64,000 nt of DNA. Origin: an uncultured bacterium. GTDB taxonomy: Bacteria > Cyanobacteriota > Vampirovibrionia > Gastranaerophilales > Gastranaerophilaceae. Numbering within the stretch: the stretch's first letter is position 1; each line of letters starts with the position of its first letter. Both the position numbers and the translations under genes were made by a program. This document shows positions 19,536-28,757 of this stretch, in pieces. Location: the NCBI GenBank assembly GCA_950022695.1, contig CATLLN010000003.1, positions 1 through 64,000 on the forward strand. Reading direction: 5' to 3'. A model generated the notes under the pieces. The model did no database searches and had not been told where the DNA came from. It saw only the letters and a program-made list of their open reading frames with translations.

Positions 19536-20380
19536 TATTTTAAGTTTTTATAATTTGTAATATTAAATCCAAGTCTGTCAATTGTGTCTTTCAATATCAT
19601 ATTTTGTGTTATTGCAAATTCAATCAGGTGAGAATTGACTGTATCATTATTGTATTTACAAGGATGAATTAAGGCTTCTGCAATGCAATCCTTGTCTTCT
19701 ATATTTTTTAATCCGTATTCTATGGCATCAGAATCCATCATGCCGGTATACCCGACACCAATTAAATAATTATTGGTTTTAAGTCCGTATTTTGCTAATG
19801 TTTTTTTATTAGTTTTTGTAAAGTACTGTAATAATGCTATTTTTAATAAGTTTAGTGGATAATTAATTGTAATGTGTTTTTTTAATTTCGGAATGAAATA
19901 TAGTTCTTCGTGTTGTGTTCTTACGTAATTTATTCCGTATTCTTTCGCAAGTTTACAGGTAATTTCAAATATTTCAGGAATAGCATGGGTATGTACATGT
20001 GAATCCAGATGATCTATTTTAGTATCTTTTTGAATTTTTTCAATTTGTGCGCGAAATTCAGTTTCGATTTGACTTAGAAGTTTTTTGTTTTTTCTGTTAA
20101 AAAGTAATAACCAATAACTTCCTATAAAATTCCCGTTAATATCTGTCAGCAGATTACAATCTGTTAATGCTTTACCTTCCATAATGTTTAAATGCGCTGC
20201 GATACCTAAATTAGAACAATCAGGAAGTATATCGTGAACAGCATTTTCATAAGCTTCACCATTTGCACATAAACTCGCACTTGTTAAAAACCCATTAATA
20301 TACCCTTCAAGTACAGCCTGATTGTGGTTTTGTGTTAGTCCGAAATCATCTGCGTTTAATATGAAATTTTTATTTTCCAT
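19535..20380 (-). CDS. ChbG/HpnK (YdjC-like) carbohydrate deacetylase
   Basis: LNADDFGLTQNHNQAVLEGYINGFLTSASLCANG and DHLDSHVHTHAIPEIF. Confidence 0.93.
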   Translation of the reverse strand: MENKNFILNADDFGLTQNHNQAVLEGYINGFLTSASLCANGEAYENAVHDILPDCSNLGIAAHLNIMEGKALTDCNLLTDINGNFIGSYWLLLFNRKNKKLLSQIETEFRAQIEKIQKDTKIDHLDSHVHTHAIPEIFEITCKLAKEYGINYVRTQHEELYFIPKLKKHITINYPLNLLKIALLQYFTKTNKKTLAKYGLKTNNYLIGVGYTGMMDSDAIEYGLKNIEDKDCIAEALIHPCKYNNDTVNSHLIEFAITQNMILKDTIDRLGFNITNYKNLK

Positions 20381-20442
20381 TCCTAAATCCTTGCAATATA
20401 ATTTTAAAATTATATAATTATGATATTAGAAAGAGGGATATA

Positions 20443-21399
20443 ATGCAAACTCCTAAATTAGCTGTAACAATACCTTGCTACAATGAAGCTTTATGTGTTG
20501 AATCAACTTGTAAAAGGCTTCTTGAGGTTCTTAACTTGTTAGCTGAAAAAGGTAAGATTTCACAGGACAGTTATCTTTATCTGGTGGATGACGGCTCATC
20601 TGATAATACTTGGGAAATTATTGAACAATTACATAATTCTTATCCTGAACGGATTAAAGCGTTAAAGTTTATTAGAAATTATGGTAATCAAAAAGCACTT
20701 GTGGCGGGTCTTGAAGGAGTTCGTGAACTTGGTTGTGATTGTGTTGTTTCAATTGATGCAGACTTGCAGCAGGATGAAAATTCTATTGAAGATTTTGTTG
20801 ATGCTTTTTCAGAGGGTGATGATGTTGTTCTTGGGGTTAGAAATGACAGAAAAGACGATTCTTTTTTCAAAAAATCTACAGCAGTGTTGTTTTATAAATT
20901 AATGAATCTTCTGGGTGCTAAAATTCCTATAAATCACTCTGACTATAGGCTTGTTAGTAAACGTGCACTTGATGTTATGACACTGTATCCGGAAAAAGCA
21001 TTGTTCCTTCGCGGATTTTTTCATGAAGTAGGTTTGAAAACAAAAATTGTGAAGTTTAATGTAAAACCTCGTTTTGCAGGTGAGTCAAAGTTTAATTTTA
21101 TGTCTTTAATGGCGTTAGCGCTAAATGGTATTACTTCATTCAGTGTTGTGCCTTTAAGAATTATAGCGGTCCTTGGTATTATAATGTTTTTTGGCTCTAT
21201 TCTAGTAGGTTTGGAAACTATTTTTGAAAAAGTATTTTTGAATGATTCTCCAAATGGATATGCAACGGCAATTATTATGTTATCGTTTTTCGGCGGACTT
21301 CAATTGTTCTGTCTCGGGGTTATAGGTGAATATGTCGGACAGGTCTACCGTGAAGTAAAAGCACGCCCAAGATATATAAAAGAAAAAGAATTAAAATAA
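20443..21399 (+). CDS. Glycosyltransferase family 2 (GtrB/ArnC-like, two C-terminal TM helices)
   Basis: VTIPCYNEALCVESTCKRLLEVL...LVDDGSSDNTWEII...VSIDADLQQD; C-terminal YVGQVYREVKARPRYI. Confidence 0.93.
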   Translation: MQTPKLAVTIPCYNEALCVESTCKRLLEVLNLLAEKGKISQDSYLYLVDDGSSDNTWEIIEQLHNSYPERIKALKFIRNYGNQKALVAGLEGVRELGCDCVVSIDADLQQDENSIEDFVDAFSEGDDVVLGVRNDRKDDSFFKKSTAVLFYKLMNLLGAKIPINHSDYRLVSKRALDVMTLYPEKALFLRGFFHEVGLKTKIVKFNVKPRFAGESKFNFMSLMALALNGITSFSVVPLRIIAVLGIIMFFGSILVGLETIFEKVFLNDSPNGYATAIIMLSFFGGLQLFCLGVIGEYVGQVYREVKARPRYIKEKELK

Positions 21400-21401
21400 A
21401 A

Positions 21402-21660
21402 AAGTCGTGTCACTGTCTATCGAAATTTATAAGCGCGCAGTCCTTTAAAACTTTCTCCTTTAACAGAACCGACACCCGCAAAATCAATCTTAGTGCTGCT
21501 GGGTTTCCCCCCTGACACGGTTCGAAAGTTTACGCCATCGAAGCTGTTACTATCAACGATTGTATTAAATTTCGGCGTACTCATAAAGCCCTCACAACAG
21601 GCTCTGCACCCCGCATAAGCTTCGGGTCAAGGGCTTGCAACACCCCGTGGAACACGACTT
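21402..21660 (-). ncRNA. ffs: Signal recognition particle RNA, long (~260 nt) form
   Basis: On the minus strand: AAGTCGTGTT...; GAACCGTGTCAGG-GGG-GAAA-CCC-AGCAGCACTAAG (helix 8 signature: TCAGG / tetraloop / AGCAGC); complementary ends AAGTCGTGT/ACACGACTT followed by a T run; no competing ORF. Confidence 0.92.
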
Positions 21661-21685
21661 ACAAATATTTTAACACAAATATTAT

Positions 21686-22360
21686 TTATTTGGGTAAATT
21701 TTTAAAATAACCTTTATCTTGTATTGCTTTTGCTGCACATCCATAACCGTTTACAACACTGTTAGATGTTTTTGAACACTGATAAAAATGCCATTTTCCT
21801 GTTTGAGGATTTGGTGCTATCAGTTCCCCGTTTTCTCCTACTTCAAAAATAAATAAATCATGCCCTAATCTGTTAGGTTTATTTAAATAACCATTGATAT
21901 CCACTCCAATAAGATAGCTTCCTTTACTAATGGCTTGATTACCTTGCTCAAAAAATAGAGTTGTTCCGTCATTTAGTACTATTGTGCCATCATCTAGATA
22001 ACTGAACTCTATTTTATCTCCTGTATAATTTTTATAATGGTCGACATATCCTTCTGCATTTAGTGTTATACATCCTTTAGTACCAATATTAATGTTTCCG
22101 CAATCGTGTGAAATATTGTAGTATTTTGATAAATATTTACTAAAATTTCCCCTTATATCTTTTGGTACAAGTGAAATTTCTTCTTCTTTTACCATCATAC
22201 GTAAGGCTTGCGCCAGTCTGGAATATTGTTCTTTAAATTGACTTTCCAAAACTATAGCTCGATAACTTGTAATTAATCCGGGTATTGTTATTGCCGCAAC
22301 AACACCTATAATACCGAGTGTTATTAAAACTTCTGCCAAAGTAAATGCCTTCTTTTCCAT
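21686..22360 (-). CDS. Type IV pilin-like pre-pilin (N-methylation motif)
   Basis: MEKKAFTLAEVLITLGIIGVVAAITIPGLI; RBS GAGG upstream; C-terminal DINGYLNKPNRLGHDLFIFEV. Confidence 0.93.
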   Translation of the reverse strand: MEKKAFTLAEVLITLGIIGVVAAITIPGLITSYRAIVLESQFKEQYSRLAQALRMMVKEEEISLVPKDIRGNFSKYLSKYYNISHDCGNINIGTKGCITLNAEGYVDHYKNYTGDKIEFSYLDDGTIVLNDGTTLFFEQGNQAISKGSYLIGVDINGYLNKPNRLGHDLFIFEVGENGELIAPNPQTGKWHFYQCSKTSNSVVNGYGCAAKAIQDKGYFKNLPK

Positions 22361-22383
22361 ACTTTACCTCTTTTATAATACAT

Positions 22384-22415
22384 TACATAAATATAGCGCA
22401 GTCTACATATATGTA
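22384..22415. promoter_or_regulatory. Candidate tandem operator in the divergent pilin/HTH promoter region (copy A)
   Basis: TACATAAATATA (22384-22395, imperfect palindrome) and TACATATATGTA (22404-22415, perfect palindrome), start-to-start 20 bp. Confidence 0.5.
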
Positions 22416-22482
22416 ATCTAACATAACTTATTTTACATTCAAAGTCAACATAATTTATAATTTTAGAATGATTATAAATGAT

Positions 22483-22692
22483 ATGACTGATTATCAGTTG
22501 GTCAAGTTTTTATTGAATAAAGAGTATATGCTGCAAAAGGATTTGTCAGATAAGTTAAATGCTTATACAGGTAAAAATACAAAGCCTGCAAATTTTTCTG
22601 CAAAATTAAAAAGAGAATATCTGACATTTAAAGATTTAAAAAACATATGTGAAATTCTTGGGTATGATTTACATATAAATAAACGAAAATAA
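22483..22692 (+). CDS. Small putative helix-turn-helix/repressor-like protein divergent from the pilin (copy A)
   Basis: MTDYQLVKFLLNKEYMLQKDLSDKLNAYTGKNTKPANFSAKLKREYLTFKDLKNICEILGYDLHINKRK; aligns without gaps to the protein at 51493-51717. Longer start at 22468 is possible. Confidence 0.75.
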   Translation: MTDYQLVKFLLNKEYMLQKDLSDKLNAYTGKNTKPANFSAKLKREYLTFKDLKNICEILGYDLHINKRK

Positions 22693-22770
22693 TAGTACTT
22701 TTTGATAAGCCAGTTTCCTGATGAATTAATTCTTTCAAGATTTATTCTTTACTTGAAAGGAGAAATTATT

Positions 22771-23172
22771 ATGACCGAACGTTTAGAGTTATATAAATGT
22801 AATATTTGCGGGAATTTAGTAGAAGTTATATTATCTGGAGTTGGTGAACTAGTTTGCTGCGGCGAACCTATGGAATATTTAGAAGCTAAAAAGAATGATT
22901 CTGAATACGGTGAAAAGCATGTTCCTGTATTTTCTGCAACTGATAATCAGGGTGAAGAAGTCAGAGTAGGTTCAACCCTGCATCCGATGACAGAAGAACA
23001 TTATATTCAATTTGTTGAAACTATTGCCAAAGATAGAAGACGTACAGAATTAGAATATTTCTACCCATCTGATGAGCCGATTATGATGATAAAAGATAAA
23101 TTAGGATTAGAAAAAGCCCGTGCTTTTTGTAATCTTCACGGTCTCTGGGACTCCTCGCCGGAGGGGGAATAA
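22771..23172 (+). CDS. dfx: Desulfoferrodoxin / superoxide reductase (with N-terminal Cys4 domain)
   Basis: LYKCNICGNLVEVILSGVGELVCCGEPM; EKHVPVF; HPMTEEHYIQF; FCNLHGLW. RBS AAGGAGA before ATG 22771. Confidence 0.95.
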   Translation: MTERLELYKCNICGNLVEVILSGVGELVCCGEPMEYLEAKKNDSEYGEKHVPVFSATDNQGEEVRVGSTLHPMTEEHYIQFVETIAKDRRRTELEYFYPSDEPIMMIKDKLGLEKARAFCNLHGLWDSSPEGE

Positions 23173-23271
23173 TGCTGCCACTTATTTCCAAGTCATTTCA
23201 ATTATTCAGCTCCGCAAGGGCGTTTGGCACGGGGAATAATAATTAACACAGATTACTTACAAGGAGGGATA

Positions 23272-23778
23272 ATGATTAGTGATAAAATCAGAGATATACT
23301 CAATGAACAAATTAACAAGGAATTTTATTCTGCGTATTTATATTTATCAATGTCTGCTTATTTTTCTGAAATTGGTTTGTACGGCTTTTCTCACTGGGCT
23401 AAAGTTCAATCTAAAGAAGAAATTGACCATGGAATGATTTTGTTTGAATACATACTAGGAAGAAATTCTCAGGTAAATTTAGGCCAGATTTCTATGCCGA
23501 AATTTGACATGAATAGTCCTGTTGAAGTTTTTGAACAAATTTATAATCATGAACGCTCTATAACATCTTCGATTGATTGCGTAGCTTCAATGACAGAAGG
23601 CGAATGTGATCTTGCAACAAGAAATTTCATTGACTGGTATTTGAAAGAACAAATTGAAGAAGAAGCGTCAGTTTCGCGTATTATTGCAAAGCTTAAAACC
23701 TTTGGTGCTGAAAAATCAGCATTGTTCTTAATTGACAGGGAATTGTCTTCAAGAGAATACAATCTTCCGGAATTATAA
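23272..23778 (+). CDS. Ferritin (non-haem, bacterial FtnA-like)
   Basis: LNEQINKEFYSAYLYLSMSAYFSEIGLYGFSHWAKVQSKEEIDHGM; RBS AAGGAGG before ATG 23272. Confidence 0.95.
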   Translation: MISDKIRDILNEQINKEFYSAYLYLSMSAYFSEIGLYGFSHWAKVQSKEEIDHGMILFEYILGRNSQVNLGQISMPKFDMNSPVEVFEQIYNHERSITSSIDCVASMTEGECDLATRNFIDWYLKEQIEEEASVSRIIAKLKTFGAEKSALFLIDRELSSREYNLPEL

Positions 23779-23843
23779 AAATAGAAATATTGCGGTTTTG
23801 TAAACAATTTGTCTATTTCTCTAAAATATTTTAATATGTTGTT

Positions 23844-25424
23844 ATGAATTTAGGGAAAATATTATACGTTGATGATGATAAATTGTTAACTTCAACTTTT
23901 TCTACTCTTATGAAAGTTGAAGGACTTAAGGACGTTGTTGTTTATAACAACCCTTTAGAAGCTGTTGAATACTTAAAGTCAGAGACTCCTGACCTGATTA
24001 TTTCAGATTTTTTAATGCCTGAAATGAACGGTTTGGAGTTTTTGCGTGAAGCTAAAAAGCTTCATCCGGAAATTAGCATGATTTTGCTTACGGCTTATGC
24101 AGATAAAGAAAATGCTATTAAAACAATCAATGAAATCGGGGTTTACAAATATATTGAAAAACCTTGGGATAATGATGATTTGATTATGAATATCAAAAAT
24201 GGCATTGAAAGAAGTCATTTACTTGCAGATTTGCGTGAAAAAATCGTGCAGTTAGAAGAAGCTAAGGCTCAATTGACTGCTTATTCGCAAAAGTTAGAAG
24301 AAATGGTTGCAGAGCGTACAAAAGAACTTACTTTGGCAAATATGAAGCTTTCAGGTATAATTAATTATTGTGCTGATGGAATTATCATAATTGATTCTCA
24401 GGGTAATATCGAACAGGTTAATCCGGCTTGTGAAAACATGATTGGACTTTCTGCTAATGCCATTTGCAAAATGAAGATTCAGGAAATCGCGTATACTGAA
24501 AATCCGCAATATAATCAAGTTTCTAAATCTTCTGTTAAAAATACAATTCTGGGATTGTCATGTGATAACGCAGAATTCTTATTAAGAGATTTGTATATAA
24601 GAAATGTTTTAAATGAAGAATCTGTTCCTGTTGAAATTAATTTTGCTTCATTGACTAACGAATATTCTGACGAAGAAAAATTTGTCGGAGTAATAAGAAA
24701 CTTTAGCGTTCAAAAAGAAACAGAACGTTTAAGAGATGATTTTATAGCAACATTAACACATGATTTAAGAACACCGCTTCTTGCTGCTATCCAAACGCTC
24801 AAATTCTTCTTAGACGGTTCATTGGGTGAACTTAAAGATCAGCAAAGAGTACTTTTATCAACTATGCTTCAAAGTAATGAGGATTTACTCGGGCTTGTTA
24901 ATGCTTTGCTGGAAGTTTACAGATTCGAAAGCGGTAAACTTTCATTATGTAAAACTGTATTTAATATAAAAGATTTAATAACCCAATGTTATGATGAATT
25001 AGAACCACTATCAAAGAAAAAAGAAATTACATTTAATTTAAAATGTGATATGGATGATGAGGTTTTAATTGATGCAGACAGAGCGGAAATTAAGCGTGTA
25101 ATTACAAATTTATGTGGAAATGCACTTAATTATACAAATAAAGGTGGAACAATTGATATTCTGGCAAAAGCTCAATCAGGAGATTTAATATTCTCTGTTG
25201 TGGATAACGGAAACGGTATTCCTAAAGAAGATATTCCGCATTTGTTTATGAGATTTTCGCAAGGTACAAGTAAAAAACGCTCAACAGGTACCGGTTTAGG
25301 ACTTTACCTGTCAAGACAAATAGTTGAGGCTCATGGCGGCAAAATTTGGGTGGAAAGTAAAGTTAATCAGGGCAGTGAATTCTCATTCCTGCTTACAAAT
25401 GCTGTTACAGCATCAAGAGTATAA
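23844..25424 (+). CDS. Receiver-PAS-histidine kinase hybrid protein
   Basis: ILYVDDDKLLTSTFSTLM; PAS region GIINYCADGIIIIDSQGNIEQVNPACENMIG; H-box FIATLTHDLRTPL; ATPase TGTGLGLYLSRQIVEAHGG. Confidence 0.95.
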   Translation: MNLGKILYVDDDKLLTSTFSTLMKVEGLKDVVVYNNPLEAVEYLKSETPDLIISDFLMPEMNGLEFLREAKKLHPEISMILLTAYADKENAIKTINEIGVYKYIEKPWDNDDLIMNIKNGIERSHLLADLREKIVQLEEAKAQLTAYSQKLEEMVAERTKELTLANMKLSGIINYCADGIIIIDSQGNIEQVNPACENMIGLSANAICKMKIQEIAYTENPQYNQVSKSSVKNTILGLSCDNAEFLLRDLYIRNVLNEESVPVEINFASLTNEYSDEEKFVGVIRNFSVQKETERLRDDFIATLTHDLRTPLLAAIQTLKFFLDGSLGELKDQQRVLLSTMLQSNEDLLGLVNALLEVYRFESGKLSLCKTVFNIKDLITQCYDELEPLSKKKEITFNLKCDMDDEVLIDADRAEIKRVITNLCGNALNYTNKGGTIDILAKAQSGDLIFSVVDNGNGIPKEDIPHLFMRFSQGTSKKRSTGTGLGLYLSRQIVEAHGGKIWVESKVNQGSEFSFLLTNAVTASRV

Positions 25425-25439
25425 AAGGTGGATAATAGG

Positions 25440-26114
25440 ATGTCTAAGAGTATAAAGGTTACTATAATTGAAGATCATGATATGACCAGAATGGGTTTAT
25501 CTTTTGCACTTTCAAATAATGAATCTATTGAAGTGCTTGGTACTGCGTCTGATGGGATGGAAGGTGTTGAACAGGCACTTGAGCTTAAACCTGATTTAGT
25601 AATTATGGATATCGGGCTTCCTACAATTGACGGCATTGAAGCCACTCGTAAAATTAAAAACTCAATGCCTGAAATAAAAGTTTTGATGAACACATCTCGC
25701 GATAATGAAGATGATATTCTGGATTCCTTTGCAGCAGGTGCTGATGGGTATATTACAAAAGGTGCAACATCAGAACAGACAATTTCTGCAATTAAAGCTG
25801 TCAGCGAAGGTGTTGGCTGGCTTGACCCTGCTATTGCAAGAGTTGTTTTATCAAATATTAGGAAAAACAGCCCTGTTGATTCAAAAAACGGCGGAATAAA
25901 TTACCAGAAAGGTAAAAATTTATACGGCTTAACCGAACGTGAAATGGAAGTACTGGCGCTTCTTGTAGAAGGCTTAAAAAATCCGCAGATTTCTAAAAAA
26001 CTTGTTATTACAATTGCAACAACTAAAACTCATGTTCATAATATTTTGCAAAAATTATACGTAAAAACCCGTTCTAAAGCTGTAGCTACAGCAATGAAAG
26101 ACGGTCTTGTTTAG
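25440..26114 (+). CDS. NarL/LuxR-type response regulator
   Basis: Receiver (VTIIEDHDMTRMGLS, LVIMDIGLPTIDGIEATRKI) plus LTEREMEVLALLVEGLKNPQISKKLVITIATTKTHVHNILQKL. Confidence 0.95.
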   Translation: MSKSIKVTIIEDHDMTRMGLSFALSNNESIEVLGTASDGMEGVEQALELKPDLVIMDIGLPTIDGIEATRKIKNSMPEIKVLMNTSRDNEDDILDSFAAGADGYITKGATSEQTISAIKAVSEGVGWLDPAIARVVLSNIRKNSPVDSKNGGINYQKGKNLYGLTEREMEVLALLVEGLKNPQISKKLVITIATTKTHVHNILQKLYVKTRSKAVATAMKDGLV

Positions 26115-27532
26115 TGTTGGAGCGAATTGTGTTAAGAAAATTCGGAGTTTTAGTATTATCCTTCATGATTCTGGCGCCATCTGTTTTTGCATTTGGCAAC
26201 GATACACGTTCGCGTGAACTTAAATATAAATATCAGGTTCAAAAAGAAGATGCGAAAAGTGATATGGAAGGTAAAATTCTGAATCTTACACCATCAGGCT
26301 ATATGACTGTTGACGAATATGAAAAAATGTCTGAATATAAAGATAAATCAAATTTAGAAATTCAGATTCCGAAATTTCAAATCCCTTCTGATTTTAAATA
26401 TGTGCCAAAACCTACTTATCGTATTGTTAAATACAATGATCCGCCAGGAACAGTTGAACTTTCAATTGGAAAACAATTATACTTAAAGCATCTTATCAAT
26501 GCGCAAGGAATTGTTTCTCCTGATTATAGTATGCTAGTTTATCCTGCGGTATATTATTATACGGACAGTGCTTCTGTTGCATGTGACTTATTTGTAATCC
26601 CACTTGACTCCGAGGGGACAAATTTAAGCAAAATTTTAAAAGCAAACACGGCAAAGAAAATTCCTGAACCGATTTTATCTACTGATAAATCAATTGATAA
26701 TTATGCTTCTTTTAGAACCCTTACTCCTGTTGATTTTTCGGTTGATGGTTCAAAGCTTCTTGTAAAACAAAAAATTGGAAGCCGCGAAGACGGTATATGG
26801 GAAACCTCTGTATTTATTTATGATTTTAATAATAAAGTGAGTTATGATTTATCAGAAGTTCGTGATGCAATTGTTTATTTCTGGCAGGAATATATGGATG
26901 TTAATCTTGATGATAAGCGCTGGGATATTTATCCTGTAGGCTTTGATAAAAATGATGCCGAAAGAATTATTGTTCAGGGTTTTGCTTTTACCGGCGAAAA
27001 ACCGGTGTTTTTAGGCACATGGAGTATTGACTGGCAGGGAAATCAATCACGTCTTATTACTTTTAATAATAATATAAAACCTGTTGTTAGTATCAATGGC
27101 TATAAAGTTATTCAAGATGGCATTGAACCATATGAAGCTGTCGTAAAAGAAGAAAAAGTTCAAAAAGCTGAATCAAAACAGGTTCGCAAAAATTTTAAAC
27201 AACAAAAGAAAGATGCCGTAAGATTGATAAAAGAAGAATATCAATATACTGTCAAAGGTTTAAAAGATGATTTCAAGGATGATTACAGAGATTACAAAAA
27301 ACTTCGTTCCTTGAAAGGGACAACAGAGGATGCTCAGCTTCAAGCCGCTTATAAACAGTATTTAATAGACCAAACAAATAAAGACATTCTAAAAGGTGAA
27401 AAACTTATAGAAAAACGTAAAAAAGATATTGAAAAAATAGACAATAAAATAGAAAATTTATACCAACAAACCGGTGAAACTTCGAAAACTACTCCTGTAG
27501 TGGAGGATGAAAAGGATTTTGCAGGTCAGTAA
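26114..27532 (+). CDS. Uncharacterised exported protein with basic coiled-coil C-terminus
   Basis: Signal-like FGVLVLSFMILAPSVFAFG; Lys-rich C-terminus. Uncertain non-ATG start; alternatives just downstream. Confidence 0.75.
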   Translation: MLERIVLRKFGVLVLSFMILAPSVFAFGNDTRSRELKYKYQVQKEDAKSDMEGKILNLTPSGYMTVDEYEKMSEYKDKSNLEIQIPKFQIPSDFKYVPKPTYRIVKYNDPPGTVELSIGKQLYLKHLINAQGIVSPDYSMLVYPAVYYYTDSASVACDLFVIPLDSEGTNLSKILKANTAKKIPEPILSTDKSIDNYASFRTLTPVDFSVDGSKLLVKQKIGSREDGIWETSVFIYDFNNKVSYDLSEVRDAIVYFWQEYMDVNLDDKRWDIYPVGFDKNDAERIIVQGFAFTGEKPVFLGTWSIDWQGNQSRLITFNNNIKPVVSINGYKVIQDGIEPYEAVVKEEKVQKAESKQVRKNFKQQKKDAVRLIKEEYQYTVKGLKDDFKDDYRDYKKLRSLKGTTEDAQLQAAYKQYLIDQTNKDILKGEKLIEKRKKDIEKIDNKIENLYQQTGETSKTTPVVEDEKDFAGQ

Positions 27533-27773
27533 TAAGTTCAAGCTTTTGTTTTCTGGTTAATTTATGTTTTATACGGTATTCTTCTTTTAATGCCTCTGAT
27601 TTTGTCTCAAACTCTTTTTGCCATACAATTCTTACTGGTTTATTGGCTCTGGTATATTTAGCGCCTTTCCCTTCCAGATGTGCCTGAAAACGCTTTTCAA
27701 TATTATCTGTATAGCCGCAATATAGTGTATTATTTTTAGTTTGTAATATGTAAACAAAATGTTTATTTTCCAT
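27489..27773 (-). CDS. GIY-YIG nuclease family protein
   Basis: MENKHFVYILQTKNNTLYCGYTDNIEKRFQAHLEGKGAKYTRANKPVRIVW. Confidence 0.93.
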   Translation of the reverse strand: MENKHFVYILQTKNNTLYCGYTDNIEKRFQAHLEGKGAKYTRANKPVRIVWQKEFETKSEALKEEYRIKHKLTRKQKLELITDLQNPFHPPLQE

Positions 27774-27819
27774 AAAACAATTATTGCATAATTTTATATA
27801 TTTGGTATAAACTAAACGT

Positions 27820-28614
27820 ATGAATAAGAAATATGCTATTTTGTACAATTCTGAAATGGAAAATTCTAAAGAACTATTGAGTAAATTATTGTCTTTGTTA
27901 ATTTCTGCAGATGTTTCTTATGAAGTTCTTGATATAAATAATTTAAAAGATGGATTTGATTTTGTTTTTGTAATTGGCGGTGATGGAACTATTTTAAAAG
28001 CTGCAAGGTTTTATTCAGAATACGAAACTCCTATTTTTGGTATTAATCTGGGACGTTTAGGTTTTTTATCACAAGCCTGCGGAGAAAATCTTGAAATCGC
28101 AGTAAAAAAAATTCTTTTGGAAGATTATAAGCTTGAAAAACGTATGATGTTAAAAGCAAATAATTACACAGCATTAAATGATTTTGTTATAAAAGGCGGT
28201 TTGACAGGCAGGACATCACGTTTTACACTTGAAATAAATGGCAAATTTGTTTGTGAATATTTAGCAGATGGAATTATTATTTCTACACCAACCGGTTCTA
28301 CTGCTTATGGTATGGCTGCAGGAGGTCCGGTATTAGCACCTGATACAGATGCGATTGTTATAGTTCCAATTTGTCCTCATACATTTTCAGCTCGTCCTAT
28401 TGTTGTGTCGGGAGATGATATTATAAAAATTTGTCCTTGTAAAAATAATGAGTATATAGTTTCAGCCGATGGACAAATTATTTTTCCTCTTCAAGGCGGA
28501 TTTGAGATTTTTAAATCAGATAAAAAAGCCAATCTTGCTCTTCTTAATGAAAATGATTTTTATTCTGTACTTCGTAATAAGCTTCATTGGGGTATATCAC
28601 CGGCGAAAATCTAA
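27820..28614 (+). CDS. nadK: NAD kinase
   Basis: FVIGGDGTILKAARFY, GINLGRLGFLSQ, ISTPTGSTAYGMAAGGPV. Confidence 0.95.
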   Translation: MNKKYAILYNSEMENSKELLSKLLSLLISADVSYEVLDINNLKDGFDFVFVIGGDGTILKAARFYSEYETPIFGINLGRLGFLSQACGENLEIAVKKILLEDYKLEKRMMLKANNYTALNDFVIKGGLTGRTSRFTLEINGKFVCEYLADGIIISTPTGSTAYGMAAGGPVLAPDTDAIVIVPICPHTFSARPIVVSGDDIIKICPCKNNEYIVSADGQIIFPLQGGFEIFKSDKKANLALLNENDFYSVLRNKLHWGISPAKI

Positions 28615-28757
28615 ATTATATTGATTATATTAACTTTTGTTCATAATTTTTGTAAAATTATTGTACTTTTTTTCTATTTAAAATACTATGTTGTTATAAA
28701 ATTATACGGAAAGTATTAGTTTTAGGAAACAAGTAAATAGTTTAAGAGGTAAATAAC

